64,000 bases of DNA, from contig NC_019682.1 in NCBI RefSeq assembly GCF_000316575.1, positions 744,001 through 808,000 of the forward strand, in the 5' to 3' direction. The DNA comes from Calothrix sp. PCC 7507. Its GTDB lineage: Bacteria; Cyanobacteriota; Cyanobacteriia; Cyanobacteriales; Nostocaceae. Of this stretch, positions 8,150-16,665 are shown piece by piece. The notes under the pieces are model-generated. The model was not told the origin of the DNA. It worked only from the letters and a program-made list of their open reading frames with translations, and did no database searches. Both the position numbers and the translations under genes were made by a program. Within the stretch, counting starts at the first letter, position 1. Each line of letters begins with the position of its first letter.

Positions 8150-8722
8150 CTACTCAACCTCATTAAAAAGGTGTTCTTCTAGCAACGGCTGTACTTTACG
8201 AAACTCTTCTGGAGAGAGTAATTCTGGTAAACCTGCTTTTGATATACGTGCAAAAAACAGCAGTGGATCGAGGGGGGTATAAATTGCATACTCTTGTTCT
8301 TCATCGTAGAAGCTAGCGAGTAGCTGTAATTGCTCCGGCTCTAAATCTGCTTCGTCATCTTCAATTTCTAAGGTGAAGAGTTCTGACTCTTCTACAGGTG
8401 GCAAATCACCTGCAACCGTTAGAGCATAAGCAGTATTCTTCAAGATCAGGTTCTGCTCAGATAGTACTGCTTGAGCAGTGGCAAAAATTGTGTCAATGGT
8501 GTCGTCATCTTCTACTAGAACAGCTTCTTCCTCTTCACCCTCACCTTGCCAAGCAAAAATCTCTACAGGTGAGTCAACGGGGAGAAGTAATACGTATTCT
8601 TGACCATCCACTGCGAGGGAATGCTCAATGTAACATTCGAGGGTTCGCCCTTTGTCGTCGGTCAAAGTGATGGAACCCGAATGAGCGTGATCATTTTCTT
8701 CAGGAAATTCAGAGGAAAACAT
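8150..8722 (-). CDS. DUF3727 family protein
   Basis: About 190 residues, strongly acidic. It is the DUF3727 (with DUF1292-like N-terminal half) protein shared by cyanobacteria and plant chloroplasts: SGSITLTDDKGRTLECYIEH, a central acidic linker, then LASFYDEEQEYAIYTPLDPL. Biochemical role is not established. The ATG at 8722 gives the conserved N-terminus MFSSEFPEEN; an in-frame TTG at 8764 would add 14 unlikely residues. It follows ruvX by about 140 bases in the same direction, an order often kept in cyanobacteria. Confidence 0.85.
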   Translation of the reverse strand: MFSSEFPEENDHAHSGSITLTDDKGRTLECYIEHSLAVDGQEYVLLLPVDSPVEIFAWQGEGEEEEAVLVEDDDTIDTIFATAQAVLSEQNLILKNTAYALTVAGDLPPVEESELFTLEIEDDEADLEPEQLQLLASFYDEEQEYAIYTPLDPLLFFARISKAGLPELLSPEEFRKVQPLLEEHLFNEVE

Positions 8723-8862
8723 AGCCGAAGTGTGGAACTTTATAAATACCAGCGACGTTGTCAATCGCTTAACTATTTAATAACAGATAATGTCAAACAA
8801 ATAGCTTTAGACTTACATACAACCGCTGGGGAATAGTTTTCAGAATATCATGTTAAAAGGTA

Positions 8863-9360
8863 TCAATACTCAACAGCTACCACTGAGCTATGAAATTTAG
8901 CCCGTCGGATATCTAGCCATTGTTGCAAAATTAGAGATGCTGCCTTGCGGTCAATTAAAGCTTTATGCCTTGAGGGGGAGCGCTTTTCAGCTATTAGCAG
9001 TTGCTCTGCTTGGTATGAAGTTAATCGCTCATCCACATATTCCACAGGCAGTTTTAGCGCCTTAGCCAGTCTAGTAGCAAACTTTTGCACTTGTCGCGCC
9101 TGAAACCCCAAGGAACCATCCATTGAATAAGGCAAACCCATAACTAGTATTTCCACCTGGCGCTCATGCACTAGCAGGCGTAGCTGCTCGACATCTTGCT
9201 CAAAAGATGATCGTTCAATTGTAGTGATTCCTGTGGCAATCAAACCCGTGCGATCGCACCCAGCAACACCAATCCGCTTGCGACCGAAATCTAATCCCAA
9301 CGCTGAAATCAACGGTCTTGGTTGCTCTTGGGGTGTCATACTACTGCTCTGGCTGTGCAT
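8863..9360 (-). CDS. ruvX: Putative Holliday junction resolvase, YqgF/RuvX family
   Basis: 165 residues. RNase H-like fold of YqgF proteins: ALGLDFGRKRIGVAGCD (first catalytic Asp), LVMGLPYSMDGSLG, VEYVDERLTS, and a final IDRKAASLILQ with the last Asp. The family resolves Holliday junctions and in bacteria is also tied to 16S rRNA 5'-end processing. Cytoplasmic. Its first 20 bases overlap the end of the upstream GNAT gene in another frame, so the two are translationally linked; the in-frame ATG at 9336 (MTPQEQPRPL) could also be the start. Confidence 0.92.
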   Translation of the reverse strand: MHSQSSSMTPQEQPRPLISALGLDFGRKRIGVAGCDRTGLIATGITTIERSSFEQDVEQLRLLVHERQVEILVMGLPYSMDGSLGFQARQVQKFATRLAKALKLPVEYVDERLTSYQAEQLLIAEKRSPSRHKALIDRKAASLILQQWLDIRRAKFHSSVVAVEY

Positions 9361-10600
9361 CTGCTGATTCAGGCTGGCAAGATGCTTCCATGTTACAGTT
9401 TTTGCCGCTGAAGTTTATCGGTTCCGATTTTGCTGGTACTGGTCTTTCTGGTGCTGGCTGTTGTTGTACTTGTTGTACCCATGACATCCCGCCGGGGATC
9501 GGTTTACGAGCCGGTTGTAGACCTTGCAAAACTTCCGGCCACTGAATCCCTTCTAAGGAGACAAATTTAGACTCACGGAGTTTATGCCAAACTGAGCGCG
9601 ACATGATTAGGGTATGTTCGATGCGATTGGCTCCAATACTTTCTAAATACTCTTCTCGCTCTGGCTGATAGTCTGAGGAAGCCAGTTGTAACCCTTGCTG
9701 TGGAAAATCTTGAGCAATGCGAGCCAGTTGGGATAATAATTCTGGATATAGCCAAGTGTAGGCAGGGTGAACGGTGAGCGTTGCTACGTGGGGCGCAATA
9801 CCCTTACGGTCAAGTTGCACCTGAAAATGTCCGATCGCGGCTTTACGTTGGGGTTCAAATACATAGCCACTCACGACTTCTGTTTTAGTCACCCACTGTT
9901 TGACAGCATCGGTTAAAACGCCAAACAAACTGGTTTTAAAATCGCGGGTGTTGCGGTCAAATACCTGACGCACCAAAGGAGGCATGGATGCCGTATCTAA
10001 TTGATAGAGTAACTGGGCATCAGCATTACTGACAGGCAACAGATTAGGTAGGTCTGGCTCTCCCTGTGCCAGTTCAGACAACAATTCTGGGGAAATTTCC
10101 CAATATGTCATTTCTGCTAGCCGCTGAAATCCATTTTGTCGATACAGCGCTAGGGCTTCCATGTCGCTGACATTAACTTCTAGTATCCATGTACGCGCTT
10201 CCAAAACCGACTCAAAGCAGTGGCGCATGAGTTGCGAGCCAATCCCCTGCTTATCGGCACCACGCTCTAGCATTACTCGGTCAATGCGCCAAGTACTGCG
10301 CGTCCGGTTAAACGGTGACACTTGAATCATCCCCAGTAGCGTCCGTCCTTGCTCTGCTACATAGGAACAAAATAAGTACTGTAATGGGTTGGGAATCCAA
10401 CTCAAACATTTGATGAACCCATACCAGCGACGCAGCCATTGCATCTGGCGTACGGCAAAACAACCTCCCTTGGGAGTGAGGGCTGCGAATGACTCTTGAG
10501 TTAGGCGTTCAATACCGTCCAGATCCCGATATTGGACTGGTCGAATAACAACGCTGAGATTTCGTGGAAGTAATGAAGTCATTTTGATTCGAGCCGCCAT
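9341..10600 (-). CDS. GNAT family N-acetyltransferase
   Basis: 419 residues. Residues about 12-170 form a GNAT domain: VIRPVQYRDLDGIERLTQ at the start and the acetyl-CoA loop RGADKQGIGSQLMRHCFE (motif A), then NVSDMEALALYRQNGFQRL (motif B). The second half (about 190-350) looks like a further degenerate GNAT-type fold. The C-terminus is rich in Gln, Pro and Ala and overlaps ruvX. Cyanobacterial proteins with this layout are conserved but uncharacterised; the acetyl acceptor is unknown. Start ATG 10600, with an alternative at 10582. Confidence 0.85.
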   Translation of the reverse strand: MAARIKMTSLLPRNLSVVIRPVQYRDLDGIERLTQESFAALTPKGGCFAVRQMQWLRRWYGFIKCLSWIPNPLQYLFCSYVAEQGRTLLGMIQVSPFNRTRSTWRIDRVMLERGADKQGIGSQLMRHCFESVLEARTWILEVNVSDMEALALYRQNGFQRLAEMTYWEISPELLSELAQGEPDLPNLLPVSNADAQLLYQLDTASMPPLVRQVFDRNTRDFKTSLFGVLTDAVKQWVTKTEVVSGYVFEPQRKAAIGHFQVQLDRKGIAPHVATLTVHPAYTWLYPELLSQLARIAQDFPQQGLQLASSDYQPEREEYLESIGANRIEHTLIMSRSVWHKLRESKFVSLEGIQWPEVLQGLQPARKPIPGGMSWVQQVQQQPAPERPVPAKSEPINFSGKNCNMEASCQPESADAQPEQ

Positions 10601-10718
10601 CTAGCCTTAACTAACTGCCTTTGCTGAGTAGGTGTTGCAATAACAATTTTAACGGCTTTCCGTTGCTTGCTATTGCTTCAAAAGAGTGATTTTCTTAACC
10701 TGATACTTAAAAAATGTG

Positions 10719-10778
10719 AAAAAAGCAGACTTTCTGGGAACGTTATGGAATGTTGACCCAATCATAGCCTGCTTTTAT
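10719..10778 (-). terminator. Possible terminator hairpin after the 71-aa gene
   Basis: AAAAGCAG (10721-10728) pairs with CTGCTTTT (10769-10776). On the minus strand the right-hand arm is followed by a T run, as in an intrinsic terminator, and it lies just downstream of the small gene at 10811-11020. The 40-base loop is long, so the call is weak. Confidence 0.35.
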
Positions 10779-10810
10779 TTTATGTGAAATTAGATTAATA
10801 TTTGTATCTT

Positions 10811-11020
10811 TTACAGCCCTTGCCGAGAAATTAGCTTTTCAAAGTTAGCTTGAGTTTGATGGAGTAATTGTTCTCGACTACCTTCTTGGGTCTGTTTGAG
10901 AGATGGAACCAGATTGCGAGCTTGCAGAGTCATGTGTAGCTGTAAATGGGCAACATACTCACTAAAATCATCGTTTGCTGCACTTACTGCACCAGTGCCC
11001 GTTAGTAAATTTGATTCCAT
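10811..11020 (-). CDS. Small hypothetical protein (about 69 aa)
   Basis: A short soluble, helical protein with no family I can name: NDDFSEYVAHLQLHMTLQAR in the middle and a Gln-rich second half. An AAGAGGAGAG purine tract just upstream (11031-11040) is a good ribosome-binding site and supports translation from ATG 11020 (GTG 11026 also possible). It stands alone between ruvX/GNAT and folE, with a hairpin just downstream. Probably a genus- or order-level conserved protein. Confidence 0.55.
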   Translation of the reverse strand: MESNLLTGTGAVSAANDDFSEYVAHLQLHMTLQARNLVPSLKQTQEGSREQLLHQTQANFEKLISRQGL

Positions 11021-11026
11021 TGCCAC

Positions 11027-11375
11027 TTTCCTCTCCTCTTTTAATCTTATGCTATTGCTTCACATGAGTAGAACTTATCATGTTGTTGAGAATAGCTTTT
11101 TAATTTGCAATGAAGTTTAACGGTTCTTAGGATTGTGGATGGGGAATGAGGAAAGTTCGTGATACTTAATTTAACAATATGAAACTTCAACTGCACCCAG
11201 AGTTAACAAATCTGATTTTGGTACTTCTGTCAAGCCCATAACTTGATATTGGCAGCCAGCCGATTTCAGTCACAACTATAAAAATGTTTGGTATGATTAA
11301 GAAGTGTTAAGCAATTCTCATTTAGTTAATCATCTTGAGTCATTAGTCTAAAGACTGACTACTGGCTCTTGAATA
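11027..11375. other. Upstream region of folE, no gene
   Basis: About 350 bases between divergent genes. AT-rich, with a small dyad AGTCTaaAGACT at about 11347-11358. No riboswitch fold or open frame recognised. It must hold the promoters of the small leftward gene and of folE. Confidence 0.4.
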
Positions 11376-11414
11376 TTGGCAACTTCAATAATCTCCAACA
11401 ATCAAACACAGACT

Positions 11415-12065
11415 ATGACTTTATCGATTAGTCCCGATATGAATTCTGTTGCTCAAGTAGTTTCATCTTTATCTACTCAGCAGTCACCAACGGTAACGGA
11501 AGCAGAAATGGTGCAGGCTGTACGTACGTTGCTGCTTGGATTGGGAGAAAATCCTGACCGTGAAGGGCTAAAAGATACACCTAAGCGAGTTGTCAAAGCT
11601 TTAAAGTTTCTGACTAAGGGATATAACGAATCCCTAGATGAACTGCTAAATGGAGCAGTTTTTACAGAAGATGCCAACGAAATGGTATTGATTCGGGACA
11701 TTGATATTTTCAGTTCCTGTGAGCATCATATCTTACCAATTATTGGTCGTGCTCATGTTGCATATATTCCCAATGGGAAGGTGATTGGTTTATCTAAAAT
11801 TGCTAGGGTTTGTGAAATGTATGCACGACGCTTGCAAGTGCAAGAACGTCTGACTCTGCAAATTGCTGATGCGCTGCAAGGGTTACTCAAACCCCAAGGG
11901 GTAGCAGTAGTGGTGGAAGCAACTCACATGTGTATGGTGATGCGAGGTGTACAAAAACCAGGTTCTTGGACTGTCACCAGTGCTATGCGCGGTATATTTG
12001 CAGAGGATGCACGAACCCGCGAAGAGTTTATGAATTTAATCCGACACAAATCTAATTTTCGTTAG
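11415..12065 (+). CDS. folE: GTP cyclohydrolase I
   Basis: About 216 residues. Converts GTP to 7,8-dihydroneopterin triphosphate, entry to folate and, in cyanobacteria, pterin-glycoside synthesis. Clear family features: [20 protein letters not shown], the zinc ligands in [11 protein letters not shown] and the later Cys in [13 protein letters not shown], and the GTP-binding [15 protein letters not shown]. Forms a cytoplasmic decamer. The frame opens at a TTG (11376) but the ATG at 11415 gives the normal MTLSISPD-type N-terminus. Monocistronic by appearance, followed by a strong G/C hairpin. Confidence 0.95.
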   Translation: MTLSISPDMNSVAQVVSSLSTQQSPTVTEAEMVQAVRTLLLGLGENPDREGLKDTPKRVVKALKFLTKGYNESLDELLNGAVFTEDANEMVLIRDIDIFSSCEHHILPIIGRAHVAYIPNGKVIGLSKIARVCEMYARRLQVQERLTLQIADALQGLLKPQGVAVVVEATHMCMVMRGVQKPGSWTVTSAMRGIFAEDARTREEFMNLIRHKSNFR

Positions 12066-12076
12066 ACAGAAACTAT

Positions 12077-12097
12077 GGGGCGGGGAAACCCCGCCCC
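12077..12097. terminator. GC-rich hairpin after folE
   Basis: Perfect 9-bp stem GGGGCGGGG-aaa-CCCCGCCCC begins 11 bases after the folE stop, with TATTTTTTATGG about 15 bases further on. The same hairpin occurs as a dispersed repeat in Nostoc genomes; here it could end folE transcription. Confidence 0.5.
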
Positions 12098-12173
12098 AAC
12101 GGGAATTATGGGTATTTTTTATGGAAAACTTATGGTGTGGCGATCGCCAAATCTCAAAAACACAGTTTGGATA

Positions 12174-13394
12174 TTAAATCAATGTTAATTGTTGAGTTGG
12201 GGTGTAACTTGGCAAAACTCGATTGATTTTGGCTGTGTTGAGATTCAGATGGCGTTCTAACACCGCAGAAATCACATCCCGAAAATCGGTGGTGATTGCT
12301 AAGTCTCTCCCTTGGTAAAGTTGCGCTGTCGATAAACCAGGCCATTTTCCGTAAACTTTACCACCGCGAACTTTACCACCCAATACCCACATGACATTTC
12401 CGTGTCCGTGATCGGTACCACCGTTATTATTTTCGTTGACTGTGCGACCAAATTCGGACATGACCACAATTACTGTGTTGGCATAAACAGACCCTAAACC
12501 TGTCACCAAAGCAGTTAAACCATCACCCAACTTCCTTAAATTATTAGCTAAACTTCCCTGGCTTCCACCCTGATTGATATGGGTATCCCAACCACCCAAA
12601 GCCATAAATCCTAGCTCAATTCTAGGGTCTTTGACCATGAGTTTTGCAAGTTTTTGGGCATTACCAGCAAAGGTGTTGGGTAAAGGCGCACCATTATTGG
12701 CCATTTTCATTTCGCTATCCAGGTCACTCATTAAAACCTGACGTGATATTCGTCCTTCACGATAAGTTTGACTTAGTTCATCTTTACCGCTGTAGAGTCG
12801 ATCAAATGCGGCTCCAACTTGTGGACGATCTAGAGAACTTTTGGCATCTCTACCTAATGCTACATTAGCTACTGGCATCCGACCAGATAAAATATGCGGT
12901 GTCGTTACACCTAAACTCACTGCTTGAATGGGTGTATTGTTAGACATCACACCTAGTAAACGATTCATCCAACCATCGGCAGTATTTTGTTTACCAGGGA
13001 TACCGCTTTCCATGTAATATTGAGCATCGAAGTGGGAGCGAGTCTGATCAGGAGAACCACAAGCATGGATAAATGCTAGGTTGCCTTGCTGCCATAGGGG
13101 GATGAGGGAGGATAAGGCTGGATGTAATCCAAAACGTCCATCTAAATCTAAGACTCCCCCGTCTTTGCCTGGTTGGGGAATGGCAATTCTCCGTCGTGCT
13201 TGATAGTAAGCTGTCTCTGAGTAGGGAACTACTATATTTAAGCCGTCCACTGCGCCGCGCAGGAAGATGACAATCAAACGCTGCTGATTACTTTTTTGGG
13301 TGGCGGATCTAGCAACCCAAGCATTGCTGCTGAGAGTGGCGATCGCCGAAGCTGAAAACATGCCAGCTTGAATGAGAAAGTTGCGTCTGTTCAT
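12174..13394 (-). CDS. DUF1501 domain protein, exported by Tat
   Basis: 406 residues. A twin-arginine signal (NRRNFLIQAG, hydrophobic stretch to about residue 30) points to export folded. The body is the DUF1501 fold, a sulfatase/alkaline-phosphatase relative: IVIFLRGAVDGLNIVVPY, HACGSPDQTRSHFDAQYYME, GWDTHINQGG, and VIVVMSEFGRTVNENNNGGTDHGHG with His and Asp typical of metal ligands. Substrate unknown. It follows the DUF1800 gene by 39 bases in a five-gene operon headed by an ECF sigma factor. DUF1501 and DUF1800 genes are found together in many bacteria. Confidence 0.88.
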   Translation of the reverse strand: MNRRNFLIQAGMFSASAIATLSSNAWVARSATQKSNQQRLIVIFLRGAVDGLNIVVPYSETAYYQARRRIAIPQPGKDGGVLDLDGRFGLHPALSSLIPLWQQGNLAFIHACGSPDQTRSHFDAQYYMESGIPGKQNTADGWMNRLLGVMSNNTPIQAVSLGVTTPHILSGRMPVANVALGRDAKSSLDRPQVGAAFDRLYSGKDELSQTYREGRISRQVLMSDLDSEMKMANNGAPLPNTFAGNAQKLAKLMVKDPRIELGFMALGGWDTHINQGGSQGSLANNLRKLGDGLTALVTGLGSVYANTVIVVMSEFGRTVNENNNGGTDHGHGNVMWVLGGKVRGGKVYGKWPGLSTAQLYQGRDLAITTDFRDVISAVLERHLNLNTAKINRVLPSYTPTQQLTLI

Positions 13395-13433
13395 AATTTA
13401 GGGACTGATGACTGTTAACTGATAACTGATTTC

Positions 13434-14933
13434 CTAACGCCGCATAAATTCTGGACTACCCAAGATTAATGCTGCATGGAGATTGGGGGGGCTGGAGGCG
13501 ATCGCACTTTGGGTTTTAGCTGAAAAGAAATTACCTAGTGTATTCGCTAGCTGTAAAGCATCCACAGGCTGAGTTGGACTGATTTGGTTATTTTTATTTT
13601 GGTTATTGGGGATTTCCGCTAGGGGTACACGTCCAGAAGCGATCGCTGTGGCAAAGTTGAGGCGGCGGTTTATGGCTTCAGGATTTAACCATGTATCTTC
13701 TGTGTTTTTATAACCATCTGGAGTGCGACAACCGTAGAGGGGCATTTCCAAATTTGTGAGAATTTGGGATATTGGTCTGGTATTTTTCACCTCAACACCT
13801 GTAGCCCGTACTGCCGAAATTGCGTATTGTAGTGGTGTTTTAAATTTGGTATTAAAATTTTTCGCGTCCCAAAACTCAGGACTGTGAAATAAAGTATCAA
13901 GGACAGTACGAATATTGCCATCAGTGGCGATAAACTTCTGGGTGAGACGTTTGACCAAAGCATCCGGTGGGCGATCGCTGATGAAGTACTGGGCTAATTT
14001 GTAGCTAATATGACGCGCTGTAGCCGGACTGCGTGCCAAAATATCTAGGGCTGCTTCTCCTTCTGCTTCACCACTACCTTTGATGGTATGTCCTAGGAAA
14101 ACTTTGTCGCTCAAATCATGACGTTTTGGGTCGAAGTAAAATAAGGAACTACCATTTGTCTGCTGATTGAGACGACTTAATCCCCAACCAGTGAAAATCC
14201 GTGCTAACGCAATGACATCTTGCTGGCTGTAGCCTCCTTTGACACCCAGAGTGTGTAATTCCATCAACTCACGGGCGTAGTTTTCATTGACAGTTTGTAA
14301 TTTTCCCTTGGCGTTGGGTCGATTGTTAACTTGATTTTGCCAGTTATCTAAATAAACCAGCATGGCTGGATGGTGGGCGGTTGCTCCCAATAAGTCACGA
14401 AAGCGACCTAGGGCATAGGGTCTAATCGCTTCTTGTTCATAGGCTCCTACCAAATAGCGATCGCGTCCTTTCTCTGAATAAACGTTGAAGTGGTTATACC
14501 AAAAGTCCACCATCACCTCTTGGAGTTGTCGAGGACTAGCAGCGCTTCTGAATAACCTTGCTTGGACAGCCTCTTGAAAAATCTGATCAATTTTCTTTTG
14601 GGCAGCTTTTTTTTCTTCTCGGCTTGGTTTTGGCTGAGGTCTAATATATTGTGAGATTTCTACCGTATTTAGCCGGAGAGTTTCTAGCTGTGAAATTTGG
14701 CTAGTCAGACTTTGCGGCTCCGAGATGGTATCTGGCGAAAGTTGCTCTTTGATGTAGCGGTCTACACCCATAGACTTCACCCGTTGCATATCTCCGGGGC
14801 GAGGCCCAAAACTCAGGCGATTAATGACATGTATTACTTTTGGGTCAACAGATGCGGGAGCTGCACTACTAGGGTCAATTCCTCCCACTAATATCAACAG
14901 CGATAATACCCAGAATTTAGGTTGCACAATCAT
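13434..14933 (-). CDS. DUF1800 domain protein, secreted
   Basis: 499 residues, with an N-terminal Sec-type signal (hydrophobic residues about 8-24, cleavage near SSAAPA). The rest is DUF1800: VIHVINRLSFGPRPGDMQRV, VDFWYNHFNVYSEKG, NENYARELMELHTLGVKGGY and YKNTEDTWLNPEAINRRLNF. Function is unknown. It precedes the DUF1501 gene and follows the Spy-like gene by 27 bases. By context an exported partner of DUF1501 under sigma-factor control. Confidence 0.88.
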   Translation of the reverse strand: MIVQPKFWVLSLLILVGGIDPSSAAPASVDPKVIHVINRLSFGPRPGDMQRVKSMGVDRYIKEQLSPDTISEPQSLTSQISQLETLRLNTVEISQYIRPQPKPSREEKKAAQKKIDQIFQEAVQARLFRSAASPRQLQEVMVDFWYNHFNVYSEKGRDRYLVGAYEQEAIRPYALGRFRDLLGATAHHPAMLVYLDNWQNQVNNRPNAKGKLQTVNENYARELMELHTLGVKGGYSQQDVIALARIFTGWGLSRLNQQTNGSSLFYFDPKRHDLSDKVFLGHTIKGSGEAEGEAALDILARSPATARHISYKLAQYFISDRPPDALVKRLTQKFIATDGNIRTVLDTLFHSPEFWDAKNFNTKFKTPLQYAISAVRATGVEVKNTRPISQILTNLEMPLYGCRTPDGYKNTEDTWLNPEAINRRLNFATAIASGRVPLAEIPNNQNKNNQISPTQPVDALQLANTLGNFFSAKTQSAIASSPPNLHAALILGSPEFMRR

Positions 14934-14960
14934 AAGCTTTTGGCGACGATTAGAGAAAAT

Positions 14961-15407
14961 TTATTGTTTGTACATCCGCTCGGCAAACTTCTGTCGCTGC
15001 TCTGGAGTTAAGATTTCCCGAATAGCCAAGGTATTTTCAAACTGGACATCGGCGAGTTGTTGTTTGAGTAACTTGAGTTGATTATATTTCTCGCTGACCT
15101 TTTCCTTAGGGGCTTTCCCCGCCAATAGGTCGCGTAATTCTAGCTGAACTCGACGTACAGGCTCTCTCTTTTGTACTATTTGGTTTTTAGATTGATTACG
15201 AATATTTTTAATCTTTTCCGTTTGCTCACGTGTCAGATTCAAATCCTTGAGCCACCCTGTTTGACGCTGGGGCTTTTGAGGTGAATTTGTTGGGGGAGTT
15301 TGGGCTAAAACCTGGAGAGGTGACAGTGCAGGCTGGGCAAAGATGTTAGCACAACCGAAGACAATAACTATAGTTGCAGCGATCGCCACACGACGTAGAA
15401 ACATCAA
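14961..15407 (-). CDS. Spy/CpxP-like periplasmic protein
   Basis: 148 residues with a signal peptide (hydrophobic 6-24, then FAQPALS). The mature part is basic and helical; LNLTREQTEKIKNIRNQSK and EILTPEQRQKFAERMYKQ are the paired LTxxQ motifs of Spy/CpxP proteins, which chaperone envelope proteins or damp an envelope stress sensor. It lies 15 bases after the anti-sigma-like gene, so it may modulate or be a target of the sigma factor. Confidence 0.8.
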   Translation of the reverse strand: MMFLRRVAIAATIVIVFGCANIFAQPALSPLQVLAQTPPTNSPQKPQRQTGWLKDLNLTREQTEKIKNIRNQSKNQIVQKREPVRRVQLELRDLLAGKAPKEKVSEKYNQLKLLKQQLADVQFENTLAIREILTPEQRQKFAERMYKQ

Positions 15408-15422
15408 ACTGACCTCCTAAAA

Positions 15423-15767
15423 CTAGTCATTACTGAAATTTGTAAAATGCCACACATAGCTCTCTGTATGTTCACTGAGTGTACCTTGCCAATTATTTTC
15501 GATGAAAGTCTCCAAAGAAGCCAATTCAGCGGCACTGGGTTGAGCAGGCACTAAACTACGGTGTATCACCACAGTAGCCAATAATCCCGCAGCAATCATC
15601 GGCGGAACTAACCAAAATGGCGATCGCTGACGGCGGGATTGTACTGATGAAGCTTGCACCTGTTGTAAAATTTGCTGTTCCAAATTAGCAGCGGCTGGGG
15701 GAACTTGAGGGCGATGTTGACGAAGAAAATTAACTAGGTCTTTGTCATCGTTGGGAAATTGATTCAT
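15423..15767 (-). CDS. Anti-sigma-factor-like membrane protein
   Basis: 114 residues. A cytoplasmic N-terminus (about 1-50, acidic then basic) is followed by one membrane helix (about 52-70, FWLVPPMIAAGLLATVVI) and a 45-residue outside tail. It overlaps the sigma-factor stop codon by four bases (ATGA), the usual coupling of an ECF sigma factor to its anti-sigma factor. No zinc HxxxCxxC motif is present, so it is not a classical ZAS protein. Role assigned mainly from position and topology. Confidence 0.7.
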   Translation of the reverse strand: MNQFPNDDKDLVNFLRQHRPQVPPAAANLEQQILQQVQASSVQSRRQRSPFWLVPPMIAAGLLATVVIHRSLVPAQPSAAELASLETFIENNWQGTLSEHTESYVWHFTNFSND

Positions 15768-16360
15768 AGCTGCACTCCTTGTTGCTGGAGAAATTGACGC
15801 ATACCAGCACGAGCGTGGAATAGGCGTGACTTGACGGTTCCTAAAGGAATATCTAAGATTTCTGCAACCTCTTTTTGAGGTACTTCTTCTAAGTCATGCA
15901 AAACCAGTATCGTCCGATGGTCAAAGCTTAAGTTTGCTAGTCCCCGCTGCACTAAGTCTTGATAATGCAAATCCATCAGATCTAGCGCTTGCTGTTGGGT
16001 AGAAGACTTTTCAGTCAGGCTTTGTAATTGATTTCGCCTTTGCACAGACGCCTGTCGTTGATCAGTCGCCAAGTTCCAAGCAATGCGGTAGAGCCAGGTA
16101 GAGAATTTGGCCGTTTGGCGAAACTTGGGTAATCCTTTCCAAGCTCGCAAAAATACCTCCTGCACTAAATCATCTAAGCTGGATGGTTCACACAGTTGAT
16201 AGAGGATGGATCTCACACGTTGTTGATGGCGACGGTAAAGCTGTCCGTAGCTGTGGGTATCACCTTGCAAGCACTGCTGTACCAAATAACCATCACATTC
16301 GCTCGTGGATTTGTTTGGGAATTGACCGTCCTTTGAGACTCTTATGGGTACAACTAACAC
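15764..16360 (-). CDS. ECF-type RNA polymerase sigma factor
   Basis: 198 residues. Region 2 (about 35-100) has DLVQEVFLRAWKGLPKFR and TWLYRIAWNLATDQRQ, which bind core polymerase and the -10 element. Region 4 (about 135-190) has the helix-turn-helix VPQKEVAEILDIPLGTVKSR. No region 1 or 3, as in ECF (group 3) sigmas. The start is GTG 16360, with GGAGG 12 bases upstream. It heads a tight five-gene leftward operon and probably drives it. It may correspond to the SigG-type ECF sigma of other cyanobacteria, but I cannot confirm orthology. Confidence 0.9.
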   Translation of the reverse strand: MLVVPIRVSKDGQFPNKSTSECDGYLVQQCLQGDTHSYGQLYRRHQQRVRSILYQLCEPSSLDDLVQEVFLRAWKGLPKFRQTAKFSTWLYRIAWNLATDQRQASVQRRNQLQSLTEKSSTQQQALDLMDLHYQDLVQRGLANLSFDHRTILVLHDLEEVPQKEVAEILDIPLGTVKSRLFHARAGMRQFLQQQGVQL

Positions 16361-16501
16361 CTGAAGCGTTTTCCTCCATCTGTCTTGTTGCTTGTAGTTA
16401 TTAGACCGGATGGGTGAGATAAAGGTTCAAAGTAGTCCCAAGGAAAAATTTTCAGATGCTGATGTGCTTGACTGAATTAGGGTAATTAGGAGTCAGAATT
16501 T

Positions 16502-16625
16502 AGGGACTTCCAACTAAAAAAATATCCTATCGCTATGTAGGCAGGGGGGCAGGGAGCAGGGGGCAGGGGGAGAAAGAAAAATATTATCTGAGTAAATTTG
16601 GATAATTTATTTTCTGGAAGTCCCT
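16502..16625. mobile_element. MITE with 11-bp perfect ends and a G-rich core
   Basis: AGGGACTTCCA (16502-16512) and TGGAAGTCCCT (16615-16625) are perfect inverted ends; a second complementary block (ATATCC and GGATAA) extends them. TTA lies directly outside GGGACTTCC on both sides and may be a 3-bp target duplication. The core (16542-16571) has four runs of three or more G on the plus strand. Most of the 305-base gap between the sigma operon and the dehydratase is this element. Confidence 0.6.
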
Positions 16626-16665
16626 TAGGAGATTTCCAGATGAGATTGTCGGTGAACCGTAGGGG

